A DNA stretch of 6,544 nt from an uncultured Clostridium sp. Lineage in GTDB: Bacteria > Bacillota > Clostridia > Oscillospirales > Acutalibacteraceae. Both the position numbers and the translations under genes were made by a program. Location: assembly GCA_958422185.1 (NCBI GenBank), contig CATZNW010000040.1, positions 1-6,544 of the forward strand, in the 5' to 3' direction. Position 1 is the first letter of the stretch, and each line of letters opens with the position of its first letter. This document shows, piece by piece, positions 1-6,077 of the stretch. A model generated the notes under the pieces. That model worked only from the letters and a program-made list of their open reading frames with translations. It did not search any database and had not been told where the DNA came from.

Positions 1-106
1 CGCTCCCCGGTTCTGAAATGGCTCCGCTGGCATATAGCAGGCTCTCCGTCAAGGTCGTCTTTCCAGCGTCTACATGGGCAAGAATTCCAATATTGATTAT
101 TTTCAT
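1..106 (-). CDS. tet(W): Tetracycline resistance ribosomal protection protein Tet(W), N-terminal 35 residues (gene runs off left edge)
   Basis: Ribosomal protection proteins are EF-G-like GTPases that bind the 70S ribosome and dislodge tetracycline from its site on the 30S subunit. The visible N-terminus begins MKIINIGILAHVDAGKTT and continues to YASGAISEPGS. It contains the G1/P-loop AHVDAGKT at residues 10-17 of the translational GTPase family. The ATG at 106-104 has a strong ribosome site, GGGAGGA at 114-120, with 7-nt spacing. From memory, YASGAISEPGS matches Tet(W), whereas Tet(O), Tet(M) and Tet(32) differ there (for example YTSGAIAELGS in Tet(O)). Because only 35 codons are visible, a mosaic gene such as tet(O/W) that shares this N-terminus cannot be excluded. 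Expression is probably controlled by the attenuator leader immediately upstream. Family is certain; the exact tet class is likely. Confidence 0.9.
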   Translation of the reverse strand, partial: MKIINIGILAHVDAGKTTLTESLLYASGAISEPGS

Positions 107-113
107 GTGATTG

Positions 114-120
114 TCCTCCC
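114..120 (-). promoter_or_regulatory. Ribosome binding site of tet(W)
   Basis: GGGAGGA on the minus strand, 7 nt before the ATG at 106-104. It lies just downstream of the attenuator, so only transcripts that read through the terminator carry it. Confidence 0.8.
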
Positions 121-140
121 TTTACAGCCCCAAAGGGCAT

Positions 141-180
141 AAAAATCCCCAGCAGTAAAATACTTTTACCACTGGGGATT
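141..180 (-). terminator. Intrinsic terminator/attenuator in the tet(W) leader
   Basis: On the minus strand a 17-nt arm (180-164), a 3-nt loop (163-161) and a 17-nt arm (160-144) form a stem with two mismatched positions. It is flanked by AATCCCC and GGGGATT and runs into a U tract at 145-141. The last codons and stop of the leader peptide (180-166) lie inside the left arm, so a ribosome translating the peptide to its stop would keep the stem open. This is the arrangement known from the tet(M)/tet(W) leaders, where terminator bypass rises when tetracycline alters translation. The structure is read directly from the sequence; the control mechanism is inferred from the tet(M) family. Confidence 0.88.
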
Positions 181-210
181 ATAAGTTGCGGACATACACA
201 TATACAGCAT
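166..210 (-). CDS. Attenuator leader peptide of tet(W), 14 residues
   Basis: The ORF reads MLYMCMSATYNPQW and ends in TAA. It resembles the MLCM-type leader peptides upstream of tet(M) and tet(W). Its start at 210-208 has only a weak upstream AGGT. Its 3' third is the left arm of the attenuator terminator, so its job is most likely to couple ribosome movement to terminator folding rather than to make a useful peptide. A regulatory role is strongly suggested by position; the peptide itself is not expected to accumulate. Confidence 0.75.
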   Translation of the reverse strand: MLYMCMSATYNPQW

Positions 211-257
211 ACACCTGTTTGTGATTGCTGTTTTTGGGGATATGTCAAAATTGATAA

Positions 258-367
258 GGCAAAAGTATTCTTAAATTGGGTACAAAAAACTAAGCCCCTA
301 CAAAAGGGACTATCATAATCCTTTGTTCCCACTATTTGATTATAGTTTTATTTAAGAATACCTTGCC
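258..367 (-). repeat. Long-range inverted repeat in the tet(W) leader RNA
   Basis: The arm at 350-367 (transcript GGCAAGGTATTCTTAAAT) is complementary to 258-276, apart from a small imperfection near the AGTA/CCTT stretch. It would enclose about 73 nt of leader. The first arm overlaps the 7-codon upstream ORF at 348-371, so translation of that ORF would prevent pairing. A similar structure upstream of the attenuator is a known part of tet(M)-like leaders. Its exact role (transcriptional pausing or an alternative fold) is an inference. Confidence 0.7.
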
Positions 368-371
368 GCAT
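348..371 (-). CDS. Seven-codon upstream ORF in the tet(W) leader
   Basis: The ORF reads MRQGILK followed by TAA. Its ribosome site, AAAAGGAG at 380-387 with 8-nt spacing to the ATG, is excellent and much better than that of the 14-codon leader peptide. It lies about 20 nt after the expected transcript start and overlaps the first arm of the long inverted repeat. The same short reading frame is present in tet(M)-type leaders as I remember them. A regulatory translation event is plausible; no function for the peptide is claimed. Confidence 0.55.
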   Translation of the reverse strand: MRQGILK

Positions 372-399
372 ATTTTTTACTCCTTTTCTGGATTAAATC

Positions 400-428
400 A
401 TTGTATCACATCAGTTTTAGGAAAGCAA
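400..428 (-). promoter_or_regulatory. Sigma-A-type promoter of tet(W)
   Basis: On the minus strand the -35 element TTGCTT (428-423) and the -10 element TACAAT (405-400) are separated by exactly 17 nt. A TG one base before the -10 makes it an extended -10. Transcription would start near 393-391, leaving a leader of roughly 285 nt before the tet(W) ATG, which holds both short ORFs and the attenuator. Confidence 0.8.
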
Positions 429-517
429 GTACCTAAAAGAAATTTTTCTTCCCCTTATATGTAACAATCATACCGGCTTCCTAGCGTTCAGAATGTTTTC
501 TGCTGTCTGCTGTGGTG

Positions 518-541
518 TTTGGTTGGAATTGTCCAGCCAAA
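518..541. repeat. Short inverted repeat, 10-nt arms
   Basis: TTTGGTTGGA at 518-527 pairs with TCCAGCCAAA at 532-541 in 9 of 10 positions, the remaining one being a G-T pair, around a 4-nt loop. No T tract follows on either strand, so it is not a clear terminator. Its role is unknown. Confidence 0.5.
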
Positions 542-636
542 AGCCGATCCGTGGTGTTGTCTGCATTTTACTAAATACAAATTCAATGTATACAGAAAGA
601 AATATATAAGGAGTGGGAGGGATTCCGCCGTAGTCG

Positions 637-678
637 GCATTGTAGGAAAATCCAAAAGTTTAGATTTTCCCACAATGC
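637..678. repeat. 42-bp near-perfect palindrome
   Basis: Arms of 20 nt (637-656 and 659-678) are complementary in 18 of 20 positions around a 2-nt centre; they start GCATTGT and end ACAATGC. Neither side has a T tract, and no gene ends nearby that would need a terminator. The size and symmetry fit an extragenic palindromic repeat, a small MITE-like element or joined ends of a mobile element. No target-site duplication is evident at its edges. Which of these it is cannot be decided from one copy. Confidence 0.65.
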
Positions 679-790
679 TTATCTTTTGGTCTTTGGTTCG
701 GAATAGTGTAGTGCTGGCGGTCTATCTCTTGTTTTCGGTTGCTTGCTTCCTTACCGTACATGAGCATTTGATCAGGGAGAATTCTGCGCA

Positions 791-1366
791 GTGACAGGAC
801 CCAGCGGTTCGGGCAAATCCACTTTACTGCATCTTTTGAGTTCACTTGAAAGCCCTACCTCAGGTCAGGTCATTTACAGCGGCAAAAAGCTTTCCGACTA
901 CAATGACAATCAGTTATCGATTCTTCGGCGCAGACGTTTCGGCTTTGTTTTTCAGGCGTATAACCTGGTTCAGGAATTAACCGGATATGAAAATATAATC
1001 CTGCCGGTAATGCTGGATAAGAAAAAGCCGGACGACGAATATGTTTCAAAGATCATTTCCATTCTGGGAATCGAGGACAGGCTGGAGCATTTGCCGTCTG
1101 CTCTCTCCGGAGGACAGCAGCAGAGAATCGCCATTGCACGCGCTCTTGCGAACAAGCCATCCATCCTGTTTGCTGACGAACCCACGGGAAATCTTGACGC
1201 TGCAAGCGGGCGCGAAGTACTTTCCCTGCTCAAATACACCGGCAGGGAACTCGGAATAACCTTAATTCTTGTTACCCACGATCTGCATGTTGCAGAACAG
1301 GCGGAAAGGATCATTACGATAGAGGACGGAAAAATTGTTTCCGATACAAAATCTCGGGAGGGATAA
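791..1366 (+). CDS. 5'-truncated ABC transporter ATPase (MacB/LolD/BceA-like), probably non-functional
   Basis: This is the ATP-hydrolysing subunit of an export-type ABC system partnered with the FtsX-type permease that starts 2 nt after its stop. From the GTG at 791 it shows the Walker A GPSGSGKST (residues 3-11), Q-loop FVFQ (Q55), signature LSGGQ (105-109), Walker B ILFADE (D129, E130), D-loop GNLD and H-loop H163. Homology continues upstream in frame as FDQGEFCA from about 764, then meets a TGA at 761-763. Intact relatives carry roughly 30-40 more N-terminal residues, including the A-loop aromatic that stacks on adenine; none is found in any upstream frame. The first open start is the GTG at 791, with a chance AGGGAGA about 10 nt before it; a product from there would begin inside the P-loop strand. 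Family assignment is certain; loss of function is inferred. Confidence 0.85.
   Translation: MTGPSGSGKSTLLHLLSSLESPTSGQVIYSGKKLSDYNDNQLSILRRRRFGFVFQAYNLVQELTGYENIILPVMLDKKKPDDEYVSKIISILGIEDRLEHLPSALSGGQQQRIAIARALANKPSILFADEPTGNLDAASGREVLSLLKYTGRELGITLILVTHDLHVAEQAERIITIEDGKIVSDTKSREG
1356..1362 (+). promoter_or_regulatory. Ribosome binding site deciding the TTG start of the permease
   Basis: GGGAGGG lies within the last codons of the ATPase gene, 6 nt before the TTG at 1369. It supports the rare start over the ATG at 1384 and implies tight translational coupling between the two subunits. Confidence 0.75.
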
Positions 1367-1368
1367 GA

Positions 1369-4179
1369 TTGAAAAAGAAATTAATGGTCAATACCCTCGC
1401 CGTCGGCAACCTAAAAAACAGAAAAAGGCAGTATATATCGCTCATAACCGGCATCGTTCTCGCTATGGTATTCTCGTCCTCCGTTCTGCTTGTCTTTTCG
1501 AGCATGATCGCTTCCATCCGTCAGCAGGAAAAGGATCTCGTAGGCAACCAGAACGGCATTTATATCCATGCCACACAGCAGATGTTTGCAGAGGCTGCGG
1601 GTGATCAGGTGGTAGGCGATTACGCTTTTGCACGGATCATAGGAGAGGTGTTTACGGAAAGTGAAACAGCATTTCCCGTAGCGGCTTATGACGACAAGGC
1701 AAAAGAGCTTGCGAACATTCAGTTCATTGCAGGCGCCTATCCGCAGAACGAGGATGAAATAGCAATAGAAAGATCCACGCTTGCAAAACTCGGAACAGAC
1801 GCGTCAGTAGGTGACAGTATCACCCTGCGGTTCTCCGTTCAGAACGGTGATAGCTGCCTGCCCCGGATAAGCGAGAAGACATATATATTAAGCGGTATCG
1901 CGGAAAACAAGGCATCAAATATAAGCATTATCTCTTCAGATACGCCCAACGTTCCGTCCGTTTTCGTTGCAAAGGATACTCAGGTAGAACCGGGCGGAAA
2001 AGAAATGCTTGTGTGCTATTTTAATTATTATGATACAGGCATTTTTTCAAACAACAAATACTATTTAAAATTCTCTGAATTTCTTAGTAACTCAGGTGTA
2101 CATACGGGAAACTGGATCCCGGCGGACAGTTCCAATTTTGTTATAAACAACAGCAATAACGGCATTTATACGGCGGGTATGTTTACCATCTTTTTTGTAT
2201 GCGTACTGCTCGGCGCCTCCTGCCTTGGTATAGTAAATGCGTTTTCCTCAAATTTAAACGAGCGCCGTCAGCAGATAGGCATGCTGCGTACGGTTGGAGC
2301 TACAAAACGCCAAATCATTATCATCTTCGGCAGGGAGGCTCTGATAATAAGCCTGATCTCAGCACCGGTCAGCATAGCCCTGTCCTGCCTTATAGTTAAA
2401 ACCGGCCTGTTGATATTTGACGGCAAGTTCATTTTCGCGCCGAACATATGGGTAATCGTACTCTGCGCTGTCGTCGGCATCGCCTGCGTAATGCTGGCAG
2501 CGCTCATACCGCTTATAAAAGCATCAAACGTAACACCTGTGCAGACGGTGCGGAATATAAGCATGACCCGCAAGGCAGCCCGCGGAAAAATTAAGAGCAG
2601 AAAAAGTTTTGTTCCGTCTAAACTCATCGCCAAAAGGAGTCTTTTCTTTAACGGCAAAACAAGGGCGGCGGCAAGTCTGATACTTATAATAACCATAGTA
2701 GGTTCGTGCTATGGCTTTTCGGCGCTTGATGAGATAAACGACCAGAGTTTTTCCTCAAAATATGAATATGAAATGGATTATTCGGACAACATGAATTCTT
2801 TGCTTAATTTTCCCGGTTCCAGAACAGGGTTTGATTATTCCGAATACAGCAAAATAAATTCCATTCCTTACGCAGGCGAGATACATATAGCTCAGCACTG
2901 CAACGCATTTATGGTTTCTGACGAATTTACGGAATATCAGAAAACGGTCCTTTATTCTGACGGGATTTTTTCCGTTTTTAACGATTTGGGACCATATGTC
3001 AGGCAGATGACGCCTGATAATATAGACGATTATATGCAAGCGGATTATCGGCAGCAATATCTTGCCGTTCAAAATTACTGCGCAGGCCAAGATATTCTGC
3101 CCGTAAAAATCGTTGCACTGGATAACAGCGTAGTTCGGGAAATGGGCGAATATCTTGATTCCGGCGATATAGACCTTGCCGCACTGGATTCCGGAAACGA
3201 GGTGCTTGTCATTGCGCCGCAGGAAATTGCCGTCGCGGCGGAATTTGATACAGAAGAACCGGATTCCGGCTGGGCATGGGGTGCTGATACAAACGAAAAA
3301 ATAAAAAAGGATAAAGAGTATCTTAAACGCGCCGAATGCGATCTTACGACCGGGCAGCAGATCGGTCTGAGCATCGTTTCAAGCAGCGATACGACCGGCC
3401 GGGAAGGCATATATACTTTTTCTGACCCAAACAGCGATGAGGATGTTTATCCAGATACTTCCGACTGGAGCAAAACAGATAAAAATGTTGAGATCGGCGC
3501 GCTTGTATCTGATATTCCGCAGGATTTTTATGAAGAATGCGTTGGCCTTGCGGGAGGGCAGATAGTTATTGTAACCACCCTCGGCGGAATGAAAAATTTT
3601 TATGACACAGATTATTACAGCAACATCAATTTTAACCTAAATACCTTGTGCACGGATAAAACGGACGCTGAAATCACCCAGACTCTTCAGAGCATTGTTG
3701 ATTCCATAGACGGAACTGATGATTCCTTTACCTCATATTACACCGTCCGAAGTCAGGAAAAGCAGCAGAATGCCGCCCTTCTTATTTCTCTTTTGGCAAT
3801 ATTAATACTGTTTCTGAGTATCAGCGCAAGTATAATCAGCAATTCCCTGACTGCGCAGATACGCGAAGGCAGGCGCGAGATCGGCACTTTACGAGCGGTA
3901 GGGGCGTCCGCACGCGAACTTTTCGGATCCTATGTTCATCAGCTGCTCTCAACGCTGGGAATAAGCTGTGTAGCAGGCTTTGCGTTTTTCACCGTTTCGT
4001 ACTTCATTGCCCGTGCAGTGATCACAGGAAGTGAGTATTACGGATGGTTTTTTAAATTCAACATCTGGCAGACCGTTATTGCCTGCGTACTGCTGTTTGC
4101 CGTATGCGGCATAAATCTTTGGCTGAGGATAAAAAATGAAATGAACCACAGCGTGATTGATAATATAAGGGAATTATAA
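1369..4179 (+). CDS. FtsX/MacB-type ABC transporter permease with two large extracytoplasmic domains
   Basis: This 936-residue membrane protein has two similar halves, each one TM helix, a large outer domain, then three TM helices. TM1 is about 23-48, outer domain 1 about 50-268, TM2-4 about 270-383. TM5 is about 436-454, outer domain 2 about 456-800, and TM6-8 about 803-920. After TM2 and after TM6 come the FtsX-family coupling segments IGMLRTVGATKRQI and IGTLRAVGASARELF, which contact the ATPase. The start is TTG at 1369, supported by GGGAGGG at 1356-1362 with 6-nt spacing; the next ATG is 21 nt from that site. Such permeases (YknZ/MacB/Bce-like in broad terms) act in export or resistance to peptides and lipid-linked compounds; the substrate here is unknown. 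The gene is intact but its ATPase gene is truncated. Confidence 0.92.
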   Translation: MKKKLMVNTLAVGNLKNRKRQYISLITGIVLAMVFSSSVLLVFSSMIASIRQQEKDLVGNQNGIYIHATQQMFAEAAGDQVVGDYAFARIIGEVFTESETAFPVAAYDDKAKELANIQFIAGAYPQNEDEIAIERSTLAKLGTDASVGDSITLRFSVQNGDSCLPRISEKTYILSGIAENKASNISIISSDTPNVPSVFVAKDTQVEPGGKEMLVCYFNYYDTGIFSNNKYYLKFSEFLSNSGVHTGNWIPADSSNFVINNSNNGIYTAGMFTIFFVCVLLGASCLGIVNAFSSNLNERRQQIGMLRTVGATKRQIIIIFGREALIISLISAPVSIALSCLIVKTGLLIFDGKFIFAPNIWVIVLCAVVGIACVMLAALIPLIKASNVTPVQTVRNISMTRKAARGKIKSRKSFVPSKLIAKRSLFFNGKTRAAASLILIITIVGSCYGFSALDEINDQSFSSKYEYEMDYSDNMNSLLNFPGSRTGFDYSEYSKINSIPYAGEIHIAQHCNAFMVSDEFTEYQKTVLYSDGIFSVFNDLGPYVRQMTPDNIDDYMQADYRQQYLAVQNYCAGQDILPVKIVALDNSVVREMGEYLDSGDIDLAALDSGNEVLVIAPQEIAVAAEFDTEEPDSGWAWGADTNEKIKKDKEYLKRAECDLTTGQQIGLSIVSSSDTTGREGIYTFSDPNSDEDVYPDTSDWSKTDKNVEIGALVSDIPQDFYEECVGLAGGQIVIVTTLGGMKNFYDTDYYSNINFNLNTLCTDKTDAEITQTLQSIVDSIDGTDDSFTSYYTVRSQEKQQNAALLISLLAILILFLSISASIISNSLTAQIREGRREIGTLRAVGASARELFGSYVHQLLSTLGISCVAGFAFFTVSYFIARAVITGSEYYGWFFKFNIWQTVIACVLLFAVCGINLWLRIKNEMNHSVIDNIREL

Positions 4180-4197
4180 AGAAAGGCGGTAATGGAT

Positions 4198-5163
4198 GTG
4201 AAGAGATTTTTGGCGGCATTCTTGATTGGCATATTTTGTCTGTCCGCCGCTTTTCCTGCTTTTGCAGAGGATATTTCGGGTACTGCACAGGAAACTGGCG
4301 CAGAAGGTTTTGAAGAGACAACTCAGAATACCTCCCAGCCAAGGCTGATGGTAAACGCTTACGAATGCGGTGTACTGACACCTGCAAAAAGCGGTACGGT
4401 TGAGATCACCTTTAAAAATTACAGCAGCCGGAAAACGGTATACAATATTAAACTTTCCGCCGTTGATGAAAGCGGAGATATCCGCGCAAGCGAGATCGGC
4501 ACAAAATATGTTGAGAAAATAAAAGCCGGCGGCACATATAAATGGGATCTGCCTGTTACCGTGGCAAAAACAGCAGCTTCAGGCGAGCATAAGATCAGCA
4601 TTTCGGCAGAATATGAAGATGAGTATTATACCGCTTATTCCTCGGCGGACACCCTTGCGGTTACGGTCGCACAGCCCGTCGGCTTTGCCTATGACGGTCT
4701 TATCCTGCCGCAAAAAGTTATTCAGGGAGAAACGGCAAGCATAAATGTTAATTTTATGAACACGGGAAAAAGCGTTATAAGGAACTGCAAAGTTCAGTTT
4801 GATATAGAGGGCCTACAAACGGGCGGCGTACTGTTTGCAGGTGAAATACCGGCCGGTGAAAATATTGAGGGAACTGCAAATTTCAGCGTAAGCCGGGATG
4901 TTCTGGGAGAAACTTCCGGAACGGCAACACTGACTTATGAAGATGAACTTGGCAGGCAGTATTCCGAAACCGTCGATCTTTCAACCATTATAGAAGAGCC
5001 CCCTGAGCAAACAGAGAAAGAAGCCGAAAAAAAAGAAAGCACATACCCGCTCTGGTGGCTGTTTTTAACAGTAGGCATAGTTGCCGGCGGAGCGGCAGGT
5101 TTCGCAGTACCCACGGCAATTCACGCGCGCAAACAGCGCCTTGAAGATGAAAAGCGCCTCTGA
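4198..5163 (+). CDS. Exported, membrane-anchored protein with two Ig-like (CARDB/NEW3-type) domains, ABC operon partner
   Basis: No enzymatic function is recognised. The protein has a signal peptide (VKRFLAAFLIGIF, cleavage near AFA-ED). Two beta-rich Ig-like domains follow at roughly 45-155 and 165-270, with patterns such as GTVEITFKN and ASINVNFMNTGKS typical of CARDB/NEW3 folds. Then come a Glu/Lys-rich linker (EQTEKEAEKKES), one TM helix (about 285-308) and a short basic tail. It should sit on the outer face of the membrane beside the permease's outer domains. The start is ambiguous: an in-frame ATG at 4192 lies only 2 nt after GGCGG (4185-4189), while the GTG at 4198 has an ideal 8-nt spacing and gives a standard signal peptide, so GTG is preferred. 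It lies 18 nt after the permease stop, clearly in the same operon. A role in assembling or gating the exporter, or in substrate capture, is inference. Confidence 0.82.
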   Translation: MKRFLAAFLIGIFCLSAAFPAFAEDISGTAQETGAEGFEETTQNTSQPRLMVNAYECGVLTPAKSGTVEITFKNYSSRKTVYNIKLSAVDESGDIRASEIGTKYVEKIKAGGTYKWDLPVTVAKTAASGEHKISISAEYEDEYYTAYSSADTLAVTVAQPVGFAYDGLILPQKVIQGETASINVNFMNTGKSVIRNCKVQFDIEGLQTGGVLFAGEIPAGENIEGTANFSVSRDVLGETSGTATLTYEDELGRQYSETVDLSTIIEEPPEQTEKEAEKKESTYPLWWLFLTVGIVAGGAAGFAVPTAIHARKQRLEDEKRL

Positions 5164-5180
5164 TTATAAATAAGTTATAC

Positions 5181-5220
5181 AAAAATGCGGCTAACAGCAC
5201 GTCCGTACTGTTGGCCGCAT
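5181..5220. terminator. Strong hairpin between converging units; intrinsic terminator best suited to the minus strand
   Basis: A 13-bp stem (5185-5197 with 5208-5220, one G-U pair) encloses a 10-nt loop. Read on the minus strand it is followed at once by five T residues (5185-5181), the proper form of an intrinsic terminator for the Rhs/immunity transcript. On the plus strand, 22 nt after the stop of the Ig-domain gene, it lacks a T tract but may still help end the ABC transcript. Confidence 0.75.
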
Positions 5221-5279
5221 GACTCTGTCCGTATATTTAAGGGCTTACAACTGAGTTTTAATCATTTATTGAAAAATTA

Positions 5280-5402
5280 CTATTGAAATAAGGAAAGGCA
5301 CTGCGCGGGCAAAACGGCATTATATCCAAACCATATTCCGTCTGCATTCAGAACGCCGTTTTGATCTGTTTCATATTCATATACGCTTTCACTCTTACTG
5401 CT
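5280..5402 (-). pseudogene. Possible 40-codon coding remnant downstream of the immunity gene
   Basis: Between TGA (5405-5403) and TAG (5282-5280) the minus strand is open for 40 codons. The peptide looks natural: a stretch ESVYEYETDQNGVLNADG followed by IWFGYNAVLPAQ. There is no start codon with a ribosome site, so it is not a gene as it stands. It lies between the immunity gene and the terminator, where Rhs loci often keep remnants of displaced toxin or immunity genes. An inverted repeat (AAAACGGC at 5311-5318, GCCGTTTT at 5355-5362) falls inside it. The composition suggests coding origin; the family is unknown. Confidence 0.3.
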
Positions 5403-5432
5403 TCAACATATTTTGCAAATGAGGACTGTATA

Positions 5433-5454
5433 CAGCGGGGATCACTCCCCGCTG
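5433..5454. repeat. GC-rich hairpin overlapping the immunity gene stop
   Basis: CAGCGGGG (5433-5440) and CCCCGCTG (5447-5454) form a perfect 8-bp stem with a 6-nt loop that contains most of the TGA stop (5444-5442) of the minus-strand gene. No strong T tract follows in either direction, so it is more likely a 3'-end stabiliser or a weak terminator than a full one. Confidence 0.6.
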
Positions 5455-6077
5455 TGTTTCACTTGTCTGATAACAACTAAATCGTTAAACTTTTCCATAA
5501 TGGATTGTTTAAGCGGTTCAACAGATAATACTGTGCATCTGCACTCATTAGGTATGAGAATAATTTTGCTTTTTGTTAGAATTATAAATACCGTTCCAAT
5601 TTCTCTGATTCCTAAATATGAGATTTGCTCAAACATTAAAATGTCATCTATTTTTACAAAGGATCCTCTGCTTCTTTCTATATCATCCCAATTTGGTAAT
5701 ACATTTTTTGATTGCTGTGCTGGGAAATTATCTGTAAGAGAATCCGAATTAAAATCATAAAAAGCAACACAGTTTGCATCCAAATTATAGAATTGTTTTA
5801 AAAATGACATCGTCTTCTTTTCCGCTTGAAAATATTGAGATTCAGAAACATCTTTATCCAAATATTTTTGGAAAAAGATGTTTTCTTTGTTTTGTGATTT
5901 GACCTCATAAAGATTCCACATACTCTGATAGATTGATCCTTGATAATTAAAATCAAAACGGTCAAGTGCTTTCAAATATGAATCCGAATAAATCATTTTT
6001 TCAAAATCATCAAAGGATATGATTTTGCTTTCAATTAAATTCCATAAATCATTTTTATTTTCCGACAATTGATCCAT
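5442..6077 (-). CDS. Probable immunity protein of the Rhs toxin (211 residues, family not recognised)
   Basis: The gene starts inside the 3' end of the toxin coding frame (23-nt overlap, 6055-6077), the normal place for the cognate immunity gene of a polymorphic toxin. The product has no signal peptide or TM helix and is rich in Asp, Glu, Phe and Tyr, as expected of a cytoplasmic protein that binds a basic nuclease. The N-terminal half (to about residue 85) looks helical (FDDFEKMIYSDSYLKALDRF), and the C-terminal half alternates hydrophobic strands (IREIGTVFIILTKSKIILI). I do not recognise an Imm family. AGAGGAG directly abuts the ATG at 6077, which is too close, so the in-frame TTG three codons later (spacing about 9 nt) may be the true start. 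It has the same low GC as the toxin, so the two were probably acquired as one cassette. Immunity function is inferred from position. Confidence 0.75.
   Translation of the reverse strand: MDQLSENKNDLWNLIESKIISFDDFEKMIYSDSYLKALDRFDFNYQGSIYQSMWNLYEVKSQNKENIFFQKYLDKDVSESQYFQAEKKTMSFLKQFYNLDANCVAFYDFNSDSLTDNFPAQQSKNVLPNWDDIERSRGSFVKIDDILMFEQISYLGIREIGTVFIILTKSKIILIPNECRCTVLSVEPLKQSIMEKFNDLVVIRQVKHSGE

Larger units (their letters stand above)
429..763. other. Intergenic junction region between tet(W) promoter and ABC remnant; no convincing gene
   Basis: Open frames here (about 60-90 codons on either strand) lack good ribosome sites and family signatures. Two of them share a KSK-x-LDFPTM peptide only because both read through the same palindrome. 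The stretch holds a small hairpin at 518-541, the 42-bp palindrome at 637-678, and an AAGGAG-like purine run near 608-620 with no sensible ORF after it. The right boundary is where ABC ATPase homology starts in the downstream frame, just after a TGA at 761-763. The region is best read as flanking DNA of the tet(W) module joined to the ABC operon. Confidence 0.6.

Noticed and set aside
584..615. Possible plus-strand promoter (TTCAAT, 17 nt, TATAAG) that could drive the ABC remnant
   Set aside because: Both boxes are poor matches in an AT-rich stretch and there is no ORF with a start at the expected distance.
488..845. Open frames of 60-90 codons on both strands over 488-845
   Set aside because: They lack ribosome sites and family signatures, overlap one another, and share the KSK-x-LDFPTM peptide only because they cross the same palindrome. 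The minus-strand MLMYGKEATENKR stretch starting at 767 looked protein-like but hits a stop after 13 codons and can be continued only by assuming frameshifts.
970..1314. Long minus-strand open frame inside the ATPase gene
   Set aside because: It is the antisense shadow of a gene with unmistakable ABC motifs.
2268..2696. 142-codon minus-strand open frame inside the permease gene
   Set aside because: The opposite strand encodes FtsX-type TM and coupling segments without interruption, so this is a shadow frame.
5311..5362. AAAACGGC/GCCGTTTT inverted repeat as a terminator or recombination site
   Set aside because: The arms are only 8-9 bp around a loop of over 30 nt, and no direct repeat or integrase gene is visible nearby.
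5413..5760. 115-codon plus-strand open frame opposite the immunity gene
   Set aside because: There is no ribosome site and it lies antisense to a gene supported by overlap with the toxin.
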